Assembly: GCF_002934455.1 (NCBI RefSeq)
Contig: NZ_PTIR01000012.1
Coordinates: 157,265 to 200,996 of the forward strand
Length of the DNA: 43,732 nucleotides
Direction of reading: 5' to 3'
Source: Trinickia symbiotica
GTDB taxonomy: Bacteria > Pseudomonadota > Gammaproteobacteria > Burkholderiales > Burkholderiaceae
Part shown: one piece after another, positions 1-7,022 of the stretch
Layout: each line of letters starts with the position of its first letter
Numbering within the stretch: the stretch's first letter is position 1
Notes under the pieces: model-generated
The model's input: only the letters and a program-made list of their open reading frames with translations
Databases searched by the model: none
What the model was told of the DNA's origin: nothing
Made by a program: the position numbers and the translations under genes

Positions 1-1
1 G

Positions 2-904
2 ATCGCGCCCGCCGCCGATGACGAACAAGCCTCGAACGAATCGCCCGAATACCGCGCGTGGCGCCGGGCACATGGATATAGGCCCGGTCAAATCATCGAG
101 CTGGATCTCAAAGCGATCAAACCAAGCCCGTTCAACCCGCGGCATTTCTATCTGAAATCGTCGATCGCCGAGCTCGCCGTCAATCTCGCCAAGCAGGGTC
201 AGCAGCAGGCAATACACGTCATTCCCGATTACGCCAACCCGGGGACCTACTTCGTCAGCGACGGTGGCCGACGCGTCCGAGCACTAAAAGAAGCCAACAA
301 GGAGACGGTAAAAGCTGTCGTCGTCGATATTTCAGTCGGCATCGAAAGCTACAAGCTCGGCTACGATCTCAACGTTCAGCGTGATTCGCAGACGGTGTTC
401 GACAATGCCGTCGTCTGGCGACGCTTCCTCGACGAAAAGCACTTCCAGAGCCAGAAGGAACTCGCCGAACACCTCGGACTCGACGAGTCGACGGTGGCGG
501 TAGCGCTTTCGCTATCGAAGCTGCCGGAGACGATCATGCAGGAAATGGTGGCCAGACCCGATCGCTTCGGCTCGAACATGGCCTACCAGGTCGGCCGGTA
601 TCATTCGGCCCGAGGCGTCGATGCGACGCTTCGCTTGATCAACAAAATCGTGTCGGACGACTTGAGTACGCGCCAGGTGGCCGACATCGTCAAAGGACGC
701 ACGGGTCCGCAGGAAAGTGCTAAGCCCGCGACCCGTCAGCGCTACGCGCAGCGAATGGAAATCAAGCTCGACGGCGTCTCGGTCGGCGACTTGAAATCAT
801 ATGGCGACGATCGGCTCGAGTTGCGGTTGCGCGGACTATCGCGCGAAAAGCGCGACGACATTCTTCGCCAGATCGAACAGATCCTGCAATCCGAGCGGAA
901 ATAA
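2..904 (+). CDS. parB: ParB-family partition protein (5' end outside the window)
   Basis: Centromere-binding protein of a ParABS partition system, which loads on parS and works with the ParA ATPase to segregate the replicon. The reading frame is open from base 2 to the stop at 902-904, so 300 residues are visible and the start lies upstream. The N-terminal part has the ParB/Srx nuclease-like fold signature (SPFNPR, then a GGRRVRA segment where most chromosomal ParB proteins have GERRxRA). A helix-turn-helix follows (KELAEHLGLDESTVAVAL, encoded near 455-510) and then the KLPETI segment typical of the ParB central domain. A parA gene would be expected just upstream, outside the window. The adjacent initiator and iterons mark this as the partition gene of a secondary replicon rather than of the main chromosome. 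The family call is secure; the replicon assignment is inference. Confidence 0.93.
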   Translation: MAPAADDEQASNESPEYRAWRRAHGYRPGQIIELDLKAIKPSPFNPRHFYLKSSIAELAVNLAKQGQQQAIHVIPDYANPGTYFVSDGGRRVRALKEANKETVKAVVVDISVGIESYKLGYDLNVQRDSQTVFDNAVVWRRFLDEKHFQSQKELAEHLGLDESTVAVALSLSKLPETIMQEMVARPDRFGSNMAYQVGRYHSARGVDATLRLINKIVSDDLSTRQVADIVKGRTGPQESAKPATRQRYAQRMEIKLDGVSVGDLKSYGDDRLELRLRGLSREKRDDILRQIEQILQSERK

Positions 905-915
905 CCGTATGCGGG

Positions 916-934
916 TCGTGCCTCTTTGGCACGA
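916..934 (+). terminator. Hairpin just after parB, possible terminator
   Basis: A perfect 7-bp stem, TCGTGCC / GGCACGA, with a 5-nt loop starts 12 nt after the parB stop. It sits between parB and the convergent initiator gene, where a bidirectional terminator is expected. There is no clear T-tract after it, so factor-independent termination is uncertain. Confidence 0.4.
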
Positions 935-1007
935 TTCGCCGTCTGCGTCCGCGAGCGGGAAGGGGAGGGGAGCGCGACGCGCCGAAAACTTGCGACGAGT
1001 GTGCGTC

Positions 1008-2363
1008 TCAGGCCGCCCGCGATTGGCTCAGCGTGAAAGCTAACAGATCGCCGTCGGTCGGCTCGCCCCACGTTTTCCGAGCGAGCCAGTCAAAAAACGC
1101 TGTTTCGACGAGTTTCGAATTCAGTCCTCGGCGACGCCAGTCCTCGCGCAGATGCGGCCCCAGCGCCGGCAAGGCGTCTTCCTCGAACGAGCGCCGCGCG
1201 AGTTCCTGTTCCGACTCGCCTTGCTCCTCGTAGAGAGCCCTGGCTTCATTGCGGCGATATCCGGCGTACTCGTCGAGCAGGCGGGCCTTCAATTCGTCGG
1301 CCGGTGCGGCAATAGCCGGGCCCTTCGCGGCGTTGCCGCCGGACTGGACGACTTCGACCGCCGGCGCGTAGCCCTTTTTCAAGGCATCCTTGAATAAGGC
1401 GGCCGCGCTGCGCACGGGGGGCAGCGTCGTACTACGCATGCGCTGCTCGGTCATCTGAAGCGCCGCGCGAATCCGGTTCTCCTCGCTATCGGCATAGATC
1501 GTTTGCGCTTCCTTGAGCGGAATGCCGATCTTCACCATGCGATCGACGAGCGTGCTGTCGAATACATTCGGGTGTTCGTCGAGCGCCAGCATCGGCTGCT
1601 TGCGCTCGGTGACACGGAACTGAATCTCAGCGACGCGCCGCCCTTCGCGATGCTCGATCAATTCGACGAAGATGTTCGTGACCGCGTTCACCTCAGCGAT
1701 TGCCGGCCGCAGGTAATCGCGCTTGAAATATTTGTATTCGCGCTTCGCTTCGTCTCCGGCCTCGTTGTCGGGCGTGCCCGAGAGGATCGGCCGCCACCAG
1801 GCCCACGACTCACGCATCGTCAGGTGGCTCGGATTCGTCAAATAGCGTACGCAGATTTCGTAGAGCGCCAGACCCGCGCTGCTGCGCAGCTGACTTTGGA
1901 ATTGAAGGCTCAGGCGTGCATACTGCACCGGGTCCAGCAACTTCTTCTTGATCTTCGGCGCAAACGAGAATTCCACCCACACGCGGCGCGTAGCCGGATC
2001 CTCGAGAATTTCCGCATCGGCGATCAGCGTCGAGATGCCCCACTTGCGGCCCGGCTTTTGGCTCGACGTCCCTTGGCTCCATTCGACCTGGACGGACACC
2101 ATGCGTCGCAGATGCTCTTTGACGAGCGCGGTATCGTTCGAATCGAACGCGGAATTGGCGACGATGTCCGACAGCAGCGCGCGGTAGGTATCGCCGGACT
2201 CGTCCGCCTGCTGGGCCACGGCCAGCAACACATTGAACAACTTGCGTGTGAGCAGCGTGATCTTGCCGCTCTTCGGCTGGATTGCAATCGCTTCGACGGC
2301 CTTGCGCAGTTCCGCGGAGCTTGGACCCACGACATCGGTTTTCTTTGCGCGCTTCGTTACCAT
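1008..2363 (-). CDS. repA: Replication initiator, Rep_3 (RepB/RepA) family
   Basis: Initiator of the secondary replicon, expected to bind the 17-bp iterons at 2484-4013 and recruit the host replisome. It has 451 residues. The N-terminal 270 or so resemble the tandem winged-helix fold of Rep_3 proteins: TLLTRKLFNVLLAVAQ near residue 37, a segment around WVEFSFAPKIKKKLLDP, and SSAGLALYEICVRYL, which corresponds to the second winged-helix entry. The C-terminal 170 residues are charged and less conserved and end in a helical segment (REDWRRRGLNSKLVE). The gene is convergent with parB and transcribed away from the iteron array. An inverted repeat of the iteron core at 2433-2449 lies 70-86 bp upstream of the ATG and probably mediates autorepression, as in other Rep_3 systems. 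Family assignment is by motif recognition; the symbol is descriptive. Confidence 0.9.
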   Translation of the reverse strand: MVTKRAKKTDVVGPSSAELRKAVEAIAIQPKSGKITLLTRKLFNVLLAVAQQADESGDTYRALLSDIVANSAFDSNDTALVKEHLRRMVSVQVEWSQGTSSQKPGRKWGISTLIADAEILEDPATRRVWVEFSFAPKIKKKLLDPVQYARLSLQFQSQLRSSAGLALYEICVRYLTNPSHLTMRESWAWWRPILSGTPDNEAGDEAKREYKYFKRDYLRPAIAEVNAVTNIFVELIEHREGRRVAEIQFRVTERKQPMLALDEHPNVFDSTLVDRMVKIGIPLKEAQTIYADSEENRIRAALQMTEQRMRSTTLPPVRSAAALFKDALKKGYAPAVEVVQSGGNAAKGPAIAAPADELKARLLDEYAGYRRNEARALYEEQGESEQELARRSFEEDALPALGPHLREDWRRRGLNSKLVETAFFDWLARKTWGEPTDGDLLAFTLSQSRAA

Positions 2364-2432
2364 GCATCGGATCCGGAAGGGATTTTCGCAAGAGGATACC
2401 GAGTGCGGTGAAGCACGTCTATAGCGGCACTC

Positions 2433-2449
2433 TCACCGTTTCCGGGTGA
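2433..2449 (-). promoter_or_regulatory. Inverted iteron-core operator upstream of repA
   Basis: The sequence reads TCACC-GTTTCCG-GGTGA, an inverted arrangement of the TCACC core that is directly repeated in the iterons. It lies upstream of repA, near a TATAGA-like -10 on the minus strand (plus-strand 2418-2423). In Rep_3 systems such as RepE and pi, monomers bind direct iterons and dimers bind an inverted version in the rep promoter to repress it. The same role here is inference. Confidence 0.55.
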
Positions 2450-2483
2450 TCGTCGTTTCTCGGCGCGGACTCACCTGCAGCGC

Positions 2484-4013
2484 TCCCGGAAAGGCTCACC
2501 TTAGTGCCCGCACCCCACCGGTCCGCATTCGTTGTCTATCGCGGAATCCATCTTCGAATCGGCCGGCAAGCGTGTCGTCGAACGCGTGGCATCGGCTCCC
2601 GAACTCCCTCACCGCGGGGGGCTGTCGCAATTTCGCGACGAATGGAGTGGCAGTCAGCGAGTTCGCGTTCTCATCGGCCAGCCGCAGGCAGGTGCCTGTC
2701 TCGTAAGCTCTTTGATAAATGAAATTGTCGAGATGGACGTCAGGCAAGGAGGGAGGAGGCGCCATAGCCCTAGCTATGGCAACGACGAGCGAGGCCGTCC
2801 CCCAAGGGATTTCCTCTGGGCAAATGGCGGCCATCTGGGGATTCCATATCAAACGAACTTGCGCGGGACAGGGCACGCTATACGGCTGGCGCAGTCAGGC
2901 AACCGCGAGGTTCCGAAAGGCGATGTGCGCAGGGCGATGCAGCGGCGACCACGAGCGCACGCGTCGCCCGAGTGCGGACCGCTCAGCGCCCCGCTGGATA
3001 CCGAAGATGTCCAAAGACGGCATCTCGCTCCCGAAAAGCCTCACCCGAGAAGTCCCCGAACCGCAGACGGCATACGGTAGCTCCATCATGATGCACACGG
3101 TTGCCCCTCTGACGGCTCCCGCAGAGGCTCACCATTGCTTTTCAGCGACGCGGACACGACCGCCCAAGCATCATCGCAATGGATTCCCGAAAAACCTCAC
3201 CTCAACTTGGCTGCCGTCGCAAAATTCGCTGTTGCTTCGGCCACTTACGTCGAGAATCTCGTGCATCACTTATGTTGCCGCATGCTCCCGAAGAGCCTCA
3301 CCTTTATCGGAGAGGAGAGTTTCACGGACCCGCCATGTCTCACCGATCGGAGCCCCCTGAAAAGCCTCACCTTGGGCAGCGATCGATATACGTTCGACTA
3401 CTCACCTTACAACGCAGATGCGTCATTCAGCGAAAGTAATGACTAACTTACCGAGGTGATTCGCCACGGTACTTCGCGCGATGTCCCGAAAGCGCTCACC
3501 TTAAGCTGACGGGCTTCCTTCCCGCAAAGCTGCACCGATGCCCAACAGCCGGTCCCCGAATAACCTCACCTTTGACGCCGCGACCAAGATCCTCGGGGCC
3601 GACCGAGAGGTCATCGCTGCTCCAGACCAACTGTGTTCCCGGATAACCTCACCTTTGGGCCAAATGCCCGCGCCGGCCGGCTCGGCGCCCGCAAAAGCTC
3701 ACCGACATCGGGCTTTGGCTCCCGAATGCTTTCACCATGTCGAGCCAACAGGCCGAATTGGCACTGCGACAGCCCGTTCCGAGGAGTCCCGCAAAATCTC
3801 ACCGATGATAAATCGAAGCAACTCAGGACAGGGCGTTGACATAAGCCTGCCAGCGCTCACTCTTCCCGAAGTCGCTCACCTCGCCACCCAACCAGATCGG
3901 CGATGAGTCCTGAATCCGCTCACGTCCTGTCCCGCAAACGCTCACGCGCATCCCTGAACCTCATCACTGATGCGTCCCGCAAATGCTCACGATCTTTCCC
4001 GGAAGGCTTCACC
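2484..4013 (+). repeat. Origin iteron array, about 20 copies of a 17-bp direct repeat
   Basis: Consensus TCCCGnAAnnnCTCACC, all in the plus orientation. Starts: 2484, 2597, 3029, 3117, 3185, 3286, 3328 (degenerate), 3355, 3484, 3520, 3554, 3637, 3687, 3720, 3787, 3864, 3908, 3930, 3975 and 3997. The TCCCG and CTCACC blocks are almost invariant while the middle three bases vary. Some spacings are close to whole helical turns (3908 to 3930 and 3975 to 3997 are both 22 bp; 3687 to 3720 is 33 bp). A 416-bp stretch from 2614 to 3028 has no iteron. The array lies between the initiator and the kfrA-like gene and contains no believable gene. It is the likely replication origin, with the repeats as initiator binding sites. 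Confidence 0.92.
2761..2780. repeat. 20-bp inverted repeat in the iteron-free gap of the origin
   Basis: GCCATAGC-CCTA-GCTATGGC, a perfect 8-bp inverted repeat with a 4-bp centre. It lies in the only long iteron-free part of the array, just after an AT-rich patch (2709-2735). It could be a protein-binding palindrome or a hairpin. No specific parS or host-factor consensus is matched. Confidence 0.5.
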
Positions 4014-4392
4014 TTGGCGCCGGCAAACCCTTATCCAGCAAGGCCGAGCGCAGTCGTTAACTTCTTTTAACAAGGTTCAAGGGTGTTTACTTCAATGACT
4101 CTCAACGGCAAAGCCGTGTGTGTTCCAAAAAAGTCGTTCCACTGCTTGCGAATGCATCCGTGAAACAAGTGAACGAACAGCCACAGCCACGTAAATTCCT
4201 TATACAACAAGGCGTTGGACGCGCTTGTTAGTTTTGTTTCACGAAGTTGGCGCTCGTGCTTTGTCGAAAGCCGCCCCGGTACGGCTCGACGACAATAGAT
4301 TCGTCAAAACGCAACAACAATGCTCCGAACCGTAACGGACAGCACGTAATCCGTTATGATCAGCACGGTTCACATCGCCGAGGTATATCTCC
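4014..4392. other. AT-richer noncoding segment between iterons and the kfrA-like gene
   Basis: About 380 bp with no gene and visibly lower GC than its surroundings, so a candidate DNA-unwinding or partition element. It holds GTTAA-N6-TTAAC (4056-4071), a small hairpin ACGGC-AAA-GCCGT (4105-4117) and three copies of AACAAG (4069, 4164, 4206) with an inverted copy CTTGTT (4224). A 10-bp inverted pair, CGTGAAACAA (4159-4168) and TTGTTTCACG (4234-4243), contains half of the widespread parS palindrome. No complete 16-bp parS palindrome is present. Confidence 0.5.
4327..4371 (+). promoter_or_regulatory. Nested inverted repeats upstream of the kfrA-like gene
   Basis: GAACCG (4327-4332) pairs with CGGTTC (4366-4371), and inside it TAACGGA (4333-4339) pairs with TCCGTTA (4350-4356). 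CAGCACG also occurs directly at 4340 and 4361, 21 bp apart. The block ends about 20 bp before the start codon. KfrA proteins of plasmids repress their own promoter through such repeats, so an autoregulatory operator is likely. Confidence 0.5.
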
Positions 4393-5595
4393 TTGACTAT
4401 AGACGACGAGCGGCGAGCGATTCGCCTGGAACTTGAATCGATGAAAGCAGGCGGCGCTCATCGGCGGGACCTTTCGCTGCACGCTTGCAAACGGCTCTTT
4501 TTCGATCTTGGCATACGACCGTCGATGGCGGCTGTCCGAGACTTGACGCAAACGGGCAGTGCTAGCGATATCCCGAAAGACATCGACCACTTCTGGGAAC
4601 GAATTCGCAAGGCATCGAAGGTTCGAATCGGATCGGGCGCTATCCCGCCCGCTCTCGAGGAAAAGGCGGGCGAACTGCTTGGCGAGCTTTTCCGCGAAGC
4701 AATGATCGTTGCTCGGGATTCCCTCGAATCGGAACGCCGGGATTTGCATGCCCTGAAGGACGACACCGAGCGGCGCCTGCGCGAAGCGGAAATTCGCCGT
4801 CAGGCGTCAGACGAAGCTCTGCAGCGCAGCGAAGCGCGAGCGGAGGCAGCGTGGGCACGCATTCGCGAGCTGGAAGCCGAACTGGCCTCCTCGGCCACGC
4901 GACGCGCCTCGACACAAGAGACGTTGCAGGCCGCGCTCATGCGGCTCGAAGCCGACAATGAGAAGCTGACCGAGCATCTGAAGACAGAAACGGCCGCGAA
5001 TGCCGCGCTGCGCGAACGCATCGACGGGCTTCAGGCGGAAATGCGGCAGAACGCCGAACACTATGCCGCCCAGATCAAAGATGCGATTGCCGAAGCGGAG
5101 CGTCGCGTCAAGCCGATGCTCGTCGAGCTCGATTCGCTGCGCGGCATGGCATCGACCTATCAGGCTGGCATTCGCGACGCGAGCCGCAAAGAATTCGACT
5201 TCATCCAGCAGCTGAGCGCCGCCAAAACCCGCTCCGACCGACTGGATGCCCAAGTTCGCGACCAATCCGACGAGATCGACGCACTGACACGCGAGCTCAA
5301 CGCGTTGCGAGCGCGAAGCACGGTGTCCCCGGAGGTTGCCTCCGCTGTCTGGGCGCTGGCTCGCTCCGGCCGGCTCGGCGCACAGGATTTCGATGAACTT
5401 GGCACGGCCCTCGACAATCATGTCGACGTTCCTTCGCGTTGCCCCAAATGCGGCGATGGAGAACCCGAGCTCGCTCAGGTCGACGGGCGATACGAACTGT
5501 CGTGTCCCGAATGCGAGCACAGCTCGGGCATGGGCTGCTCGCGGCTCGAGGCGGTTGCGCGCTTCCTGAACGCGGCGGGCGCCTCGCCTGCCTGA
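4393..5595 (+). CDS. KfrA-like DNA-binding coiled-coil protein with C-terminal zinc ribbon
   Basis: 400 residues. Residues about 25-75 resemble the KfrA N-terminal DNA-binding domain (ACKRLFFDLGIRPSMAAVRDL, then a PKDIDHFWERIR helix). Residues about 95-310 are an almost continuous charged, Ala-rich coiled coil, typical of plasmid KfrA proteins, which repress their own promoter and help position or stabilise the replicon. Unlike classical KfrA, the end holds a four-cysteine zinc ribbon (C350-x2-C353, C371-x2-C374). The start chosen is TTG at 4393, with an AGG 9 nt upstream; ATG at 4441 is the alternative and would keep the DNA-binding domain. The gene directly follows the origin and nested inverted repeats, so a role in replicon maintenance is likely. 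The family is fairly certain; the zinc ribbon's role is unknown. Confidence 0.82.
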   Translation: MTIDDERRAIRLELESMKAGGAHRRDLSLHACKRLFFDLGIRPSMAAVRDLTQTGSASDIPKDIDHFWERIRKASKVRIGSGAIPPALEEKAGELLGELFREAMIVARDSLESERRDLHALKDDTERRLREAEIRRQASDEALQRSEARAEAAWARIRELEAELASSATRRASTQETLQAALMRLEADNEKLTEHLKTETAANAALRERIDGLQAEMRQNAEHYAAQIKDAIAEAERRVKPMLVELDSLRGMASTYQAGIRDASRKEFDFIQQLSAAKTRSDRLDAQVRDQSDEIDALTRELNALRARSTVSPEVASAVWALARSGRLGAQDFDELGTALDNHVDVPSRCPKCGDGEPELAQVDGRYELSCPECEHSSGMGCSRLEAVARFLNAAGASPA

Positions 5596-5644
5596 GGCGA
5601 TCCGGACGACTCGCCGCTGTTCCGGCTACTCCGCCTCGTCGAAT

Positions 5645-5685
5645 GGTGAGTTCTTCCGGGATCGGAAAAGTGAGCCTTTTCAGGA
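5645..5685 (-). repeat. Two stray iterons in reverse orientation
   Basis: GGTGAGTTCTTCCGGGA (5645-5661) and AGTGAGCCTTTTCAGGA (5669-5685) are reverse-strand versions of the origin iteron, 24 bp apart. They sit in the 170-bp gap between the kfrA-like gene and the next gene. The second has two deviations from the conserved blocks. Confidence 0.8.
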
Positions 5686-5764
5686 GCCGGGAATAGCGTG
5701 AACAGTGTCGCAGGCGGGCCTCGTCTGCTGTTTCCGCGATGCGGCGTGCCCGGCCGCGCGCCGC

Positions 5765-6148
5765 TTAGCCGCGTCGCTCCGGTCTCCGCACGAGTCGATG
5801 CGGGCGTTCGGCGGCATGGCGGGATTGCTCGGCTCGCTCGGCCTCTTCATAGGCGGACACGACGAATGCAAATGTCGCGGGTAGAGCATTGGATCGTCCG
5901 AACGTCGCCGGGTCGTCCGTTTCCGGATAGCTCATGTCGGCCGGACGTTTGAAAAGCTCGGCAATGAACGCGTCGTGCCGGCTGGCGAAGCCGAGGTCGG
6001 CGAGCGCCTCGGCTTCGATGGCGTGCAGCAGGCGCCAGGTCAACGGCACGTCCTGCACGATGTACCGCGCCGCGATGTTCCGGACGATGTGCTCGAGGTC
6101 GCGCGCCGCGGCTTGAAAGCGCAGCGCGGCAAGGTCTTGTTCTTTCAT
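5765..6148 (-). CDS. Hypothetical 127-aa protein behind an SOS-type promoter
   Basis: I do not recognise this family. The product is a soluble-looking, Ala- and Glu-rich helical protein with aromatic residues spread through it (RYIVQDVPLTWRLLHAIEAEA, DAFIAELFKRP) and an arginine-rich tail. No signal peptide or membrane segment is evident. The strongest clue is regulation: a canonical LexA box (CTGT-N8-ACAG at 6177-6192) overlaps a good promoter 29 bp upstream of the ATG, so the gene is probably induced by DNA damage. It lies downstream of, and in the same direction as, the XRE-cupin regulator, with an 84-bp gap that holds its own promoter. Close to the replication origin, a role in coupling DNA damage to replication or division is conceivable but unsupported. 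Confidence 0.75.
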   Translation of the reverse strand: MKEQDLAALRFQAAARDLEHIVRNIAARYIVQDVPLTWRLLHAIEAEALADLGFASRHDAFIAELFKRPADMSYPETDDPATFGRSNALPATFAFVVSAYEEAERAEQSRHAAERPHRLVRRPERRG

Positions 6149-6176
6149 GGCCCGCGCCTATTTTTGAGATGAAGTA

Positions 6177-6211
6177 CTGTACAAATATACAGCATCTCGG
6201 GCGGTTGGCAA
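6177..6211 (-). promoter_or_regulatory. LexA (SOS) box overlapping a sigma-70 promoter
   Basis: On the minus strand a TTGCCA -35 (plus 6206-6211), 16-bp spacer and TATATT -10 (plus 6184-6189) precede the 127-aa gene. The -10 lies inside CTGTATATTTGTACAG (plus 6177-6192), which fits the LexA consensus CTGT-N8-ACAG with an AT-rich centre. LexA binding there would block the polymerase. Confidence 0.75.
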
Positions 6212-6232
6212 ACCTCGGTTTCGTGCGCCGGA

Positions 6233-6859
6233 TCAGCCGTGGATGACGACGAGCAGCGCTTTGGCGTCACCTTTGCCGGCGTTGCGAATGGCATGCGGCA
6301 CGTCGGCGACGTACCGTGCCGTATCGGCCGTCTTGAGACGTTTCGCAATGCCGTTCGCTTCGACTTCGACCGTCCCCTGCAACACCGTCAGGTGCTCACG
6401 CGTCCCCGGTTCGTGCGCATTCGAGACGAGCGCACCGCCGGCCTGCAGCGTCAGCTCATACCATTCGAATTTGCCAGCGAGCTCGATGGGTCCCCACACG
6501 CGAAGCTGATATTTGGCATCGTGACCGTCGAGTGTCGGAATGTCGTGCGGCCCCGCCACGCTGATCGTCTCAGGCGCCTTTTGCGCCGCGAAGAGTTGGT
6601 CGAGGCTTACCCCCAGCGCATTCGTCAGCCGCCACGCGACGGCGATCGTCGGATTCGCCTTGTCGCGCTCGATTTCCGAAAGCATCGACTTCGAGACGCC
6701 GGCTGACCGCGAGAGATCGTCGAGTGTCATGTTGCGCTCGGTGCGCAGCCGCTGGATCTGTTCGCCGACGCGCGGCGGCGCGGCGAGTGCCGACGTAGGC
6801 GACATAGTGGGCGGCGACGACGGCGCGCGCGGGCCACGCCGGCTGGCGGTGCTTGCCAT
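6233..6859 (-). CDS. XRE-family regulator with cupin sensor domain
   Basis: 208-residue transcription factor. A Ser/Pro/Ala-rich N-terminal extension of about 30 residues is followed by an XRE helix-turn-helix (residues ~31-88: GEQIQRLRTERNMTLDDL, then VSKSMLSEIERDKANPT) and a C-terminal cupin (~105-208), including a PGTREHLTVLQG strand pair and a final VPHAIRN turn. Such XRE-cupin proteins sense small metabolites and usually control an adjacent catabolic operon; here kbl-tdh is divergent, so threonine catabolism is the best guess. The start used has GGAAA 5 nt upstream; an internal ATG at 6805 would remove most of the extension. Two matching inverted repeats lie in the divergent intergenic region. 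Confidence 0.9.
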   Translation of the reverse strand: MASTASRRGPRAPSSPPTMSPTSALAAPPRVGEQIQRLRTERNMTLDDLSRSAGVSKSMLSEIERDKANPTIAVAWRLTNALGVSLDQLFAAQKAPETISVAGPHDIPTLDGHDAKYQLRVWGPIELAGKFEWYELTLQAGGALVSNAHEPGTREHLTVLQGTVEVEANGIAKRLKTADTARYVADVPHAIRNAGKGDAKALLVVIHG

Positions 6860-6882
6860 TTGGTTTCCGATCGCTTAAAGTT

Positions 6883-6917
6883 GTTCGATATATCGAACCG
6901 GAGTTCGACAAAACGAA
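6883..6917. promoter_or_regulatory. Twin operators for the XRE-cupin regulator
   Basis: Two copies of TTCG-N6-CGAA occur between the regulator and kbl. The first is in a perfect 16-bp palindrome, GTTCGATATATCGAAC (6883-6898). The second is TTCGACAAAACGAA (6904-6917). Their centres are 20 bp apart, so two dimers would bind the same DNA face. Position suggests control of the regulator itself and possibly of kbl-tdh. Confidence 0.65.
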
Positions 6918-7022
6918 ATTGTCCGCTGGATGCGATAAACGACTATAACAGCAACAGGGCCGCCTTTCGCCGGAGACCCCGGTGAGCGACGCGGTGCAAT
7001 CCGACTCTTACAGGAGCCATCG

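Larger units (their letters stand above)
2364..4020. other. Replication origin region of the secondary replicon
   Basis: About 1.65 kb of noncoding DNA between the initiator start and the last iteron. It holds the candidate rep operator, the iteron array and the 2761-2780 palindrome. Reading frames that cross it come from repeated iteron codons and show no protein-like composition. I found no good DnaA box (TTATnCACA) in it. The closest sequence is TTATCCAGC at 4031-4039, just outside, with 7 of 9 matching. Confidence 0.8.

Noticed and set aside
2719-3439. Plus-strand reading frames across the origin array
   Set aside because: They consist of repeated iteron codons (for example PKSLT, EKPHL) with no ribosome site or protein-like pattern.
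2484-4013. CRISPR-like array
   Set aside because: Repeats are 17 bp, degenerate in the middle and irregularly spaced, with no cas genes; this is an iteron array.
4031-4039. DnaA box (TTATCCAGC)
   Set aside because: Only 7 of 9 positions match the consensus; not enough for a call.
4159-4243. Complete parS site
   Set aside because: Only separated half-palindromes are present, not a contiguous 16-bp palindrome.
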